Below are positions 63,894 to 64,000 of a stretch of 64,000 nt of DNA, in pieces; the stretch's first letter is position 1; each line of letters starts with the position of its first letter. This stretch comes from Oscillospiraceae bacterium. GTDB taxonomy: Bacteria > Bacillota > Clostridia > Oscillospirales > Ruminococcaceae. The position numbers were made by a program, and so were the translations under genes. The DNA lies in NCBI GenBank assembly GCA_021769525.1, contig JAETSQ010000004.1:42873-106872 (forward strand). Direction: 5' to 3'. A model generated the notes under the pieces. That model ran no database searches. It was not told where the DNA came from and was given only the letters and a program-made list of their open reading frames with translations.

Positions 63894-64000
63894 CAATTTT
63901 TATTTTGTTCGTTTTCCATTCTTTTAAGTATTTTACGCGCACGAACATAATCTGGATAATCTTGTGTTGCAACATTGATTGTCCAAGTGTGATTAAGTTT
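63894..64000 (-). CDS. Partial hypothetical protein C-terminus at window edge
   Basis: ...LNHTWTINVATQDYPDYVRARKILKRMENEQNKN*; open to the window edge. Confidence 0.4.

Overview
This 64 kb window comes from a high-GC Firmicutes chromosome. Gene content (T-box leader, EF-P-type M16 pair, DUF6485, DUF5685, PolY/YolD) suggests a gut Clostridia/Oscillospiraceae-like lineage; that is inference. Most of it is core genome: nifS/nifU, an acyl-CoA synthetase behind a T-box leader, PfkB kinase, glycosyltransferase, tRNA-Thr(CGU), topoisomerase A and B subunits, cinA, ThrE-type exporter, RlmI, tex, bactofilin, mntP, potABCD, a RelB/YoeB-type toxin-antitoxin pair, a YfmF/YfmH-like M16 pair, lgt, folD, ptsHI, clpC and secG. 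The most interesting parts are: (1) a secreted dockerin-containing M60 (enhancin/mucinase-type) metallopeptidase followed by a membrane-anchored protein with a cohesin-like N-terminal domain, a possible two-gene cell-surface display system; (2) a complete T-box leader with a candidate Leu (CUG) specifier in front of an AMP-forming acyl-CoA synthetase; (3) a zinc-ribbon/PASTA Ser/Thr pseudokinase lacking the canonical catalytic residues; (4) a dispersed family of composite palindromic intergenic repeats and a ~160 bp MITE-like hairpin; (5) a right-hand remnant mobile region (60.15-64 kb) with a doubly broken MATE gene, a MarR gene, an N-terminally truncated PolY gene plus YolD, and a WYL-like fragment. 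Many long antisense ORFs in the supplied track are GC-driven artefacts. All calls are by eye from sequence and motifs; no search or folding program was run.
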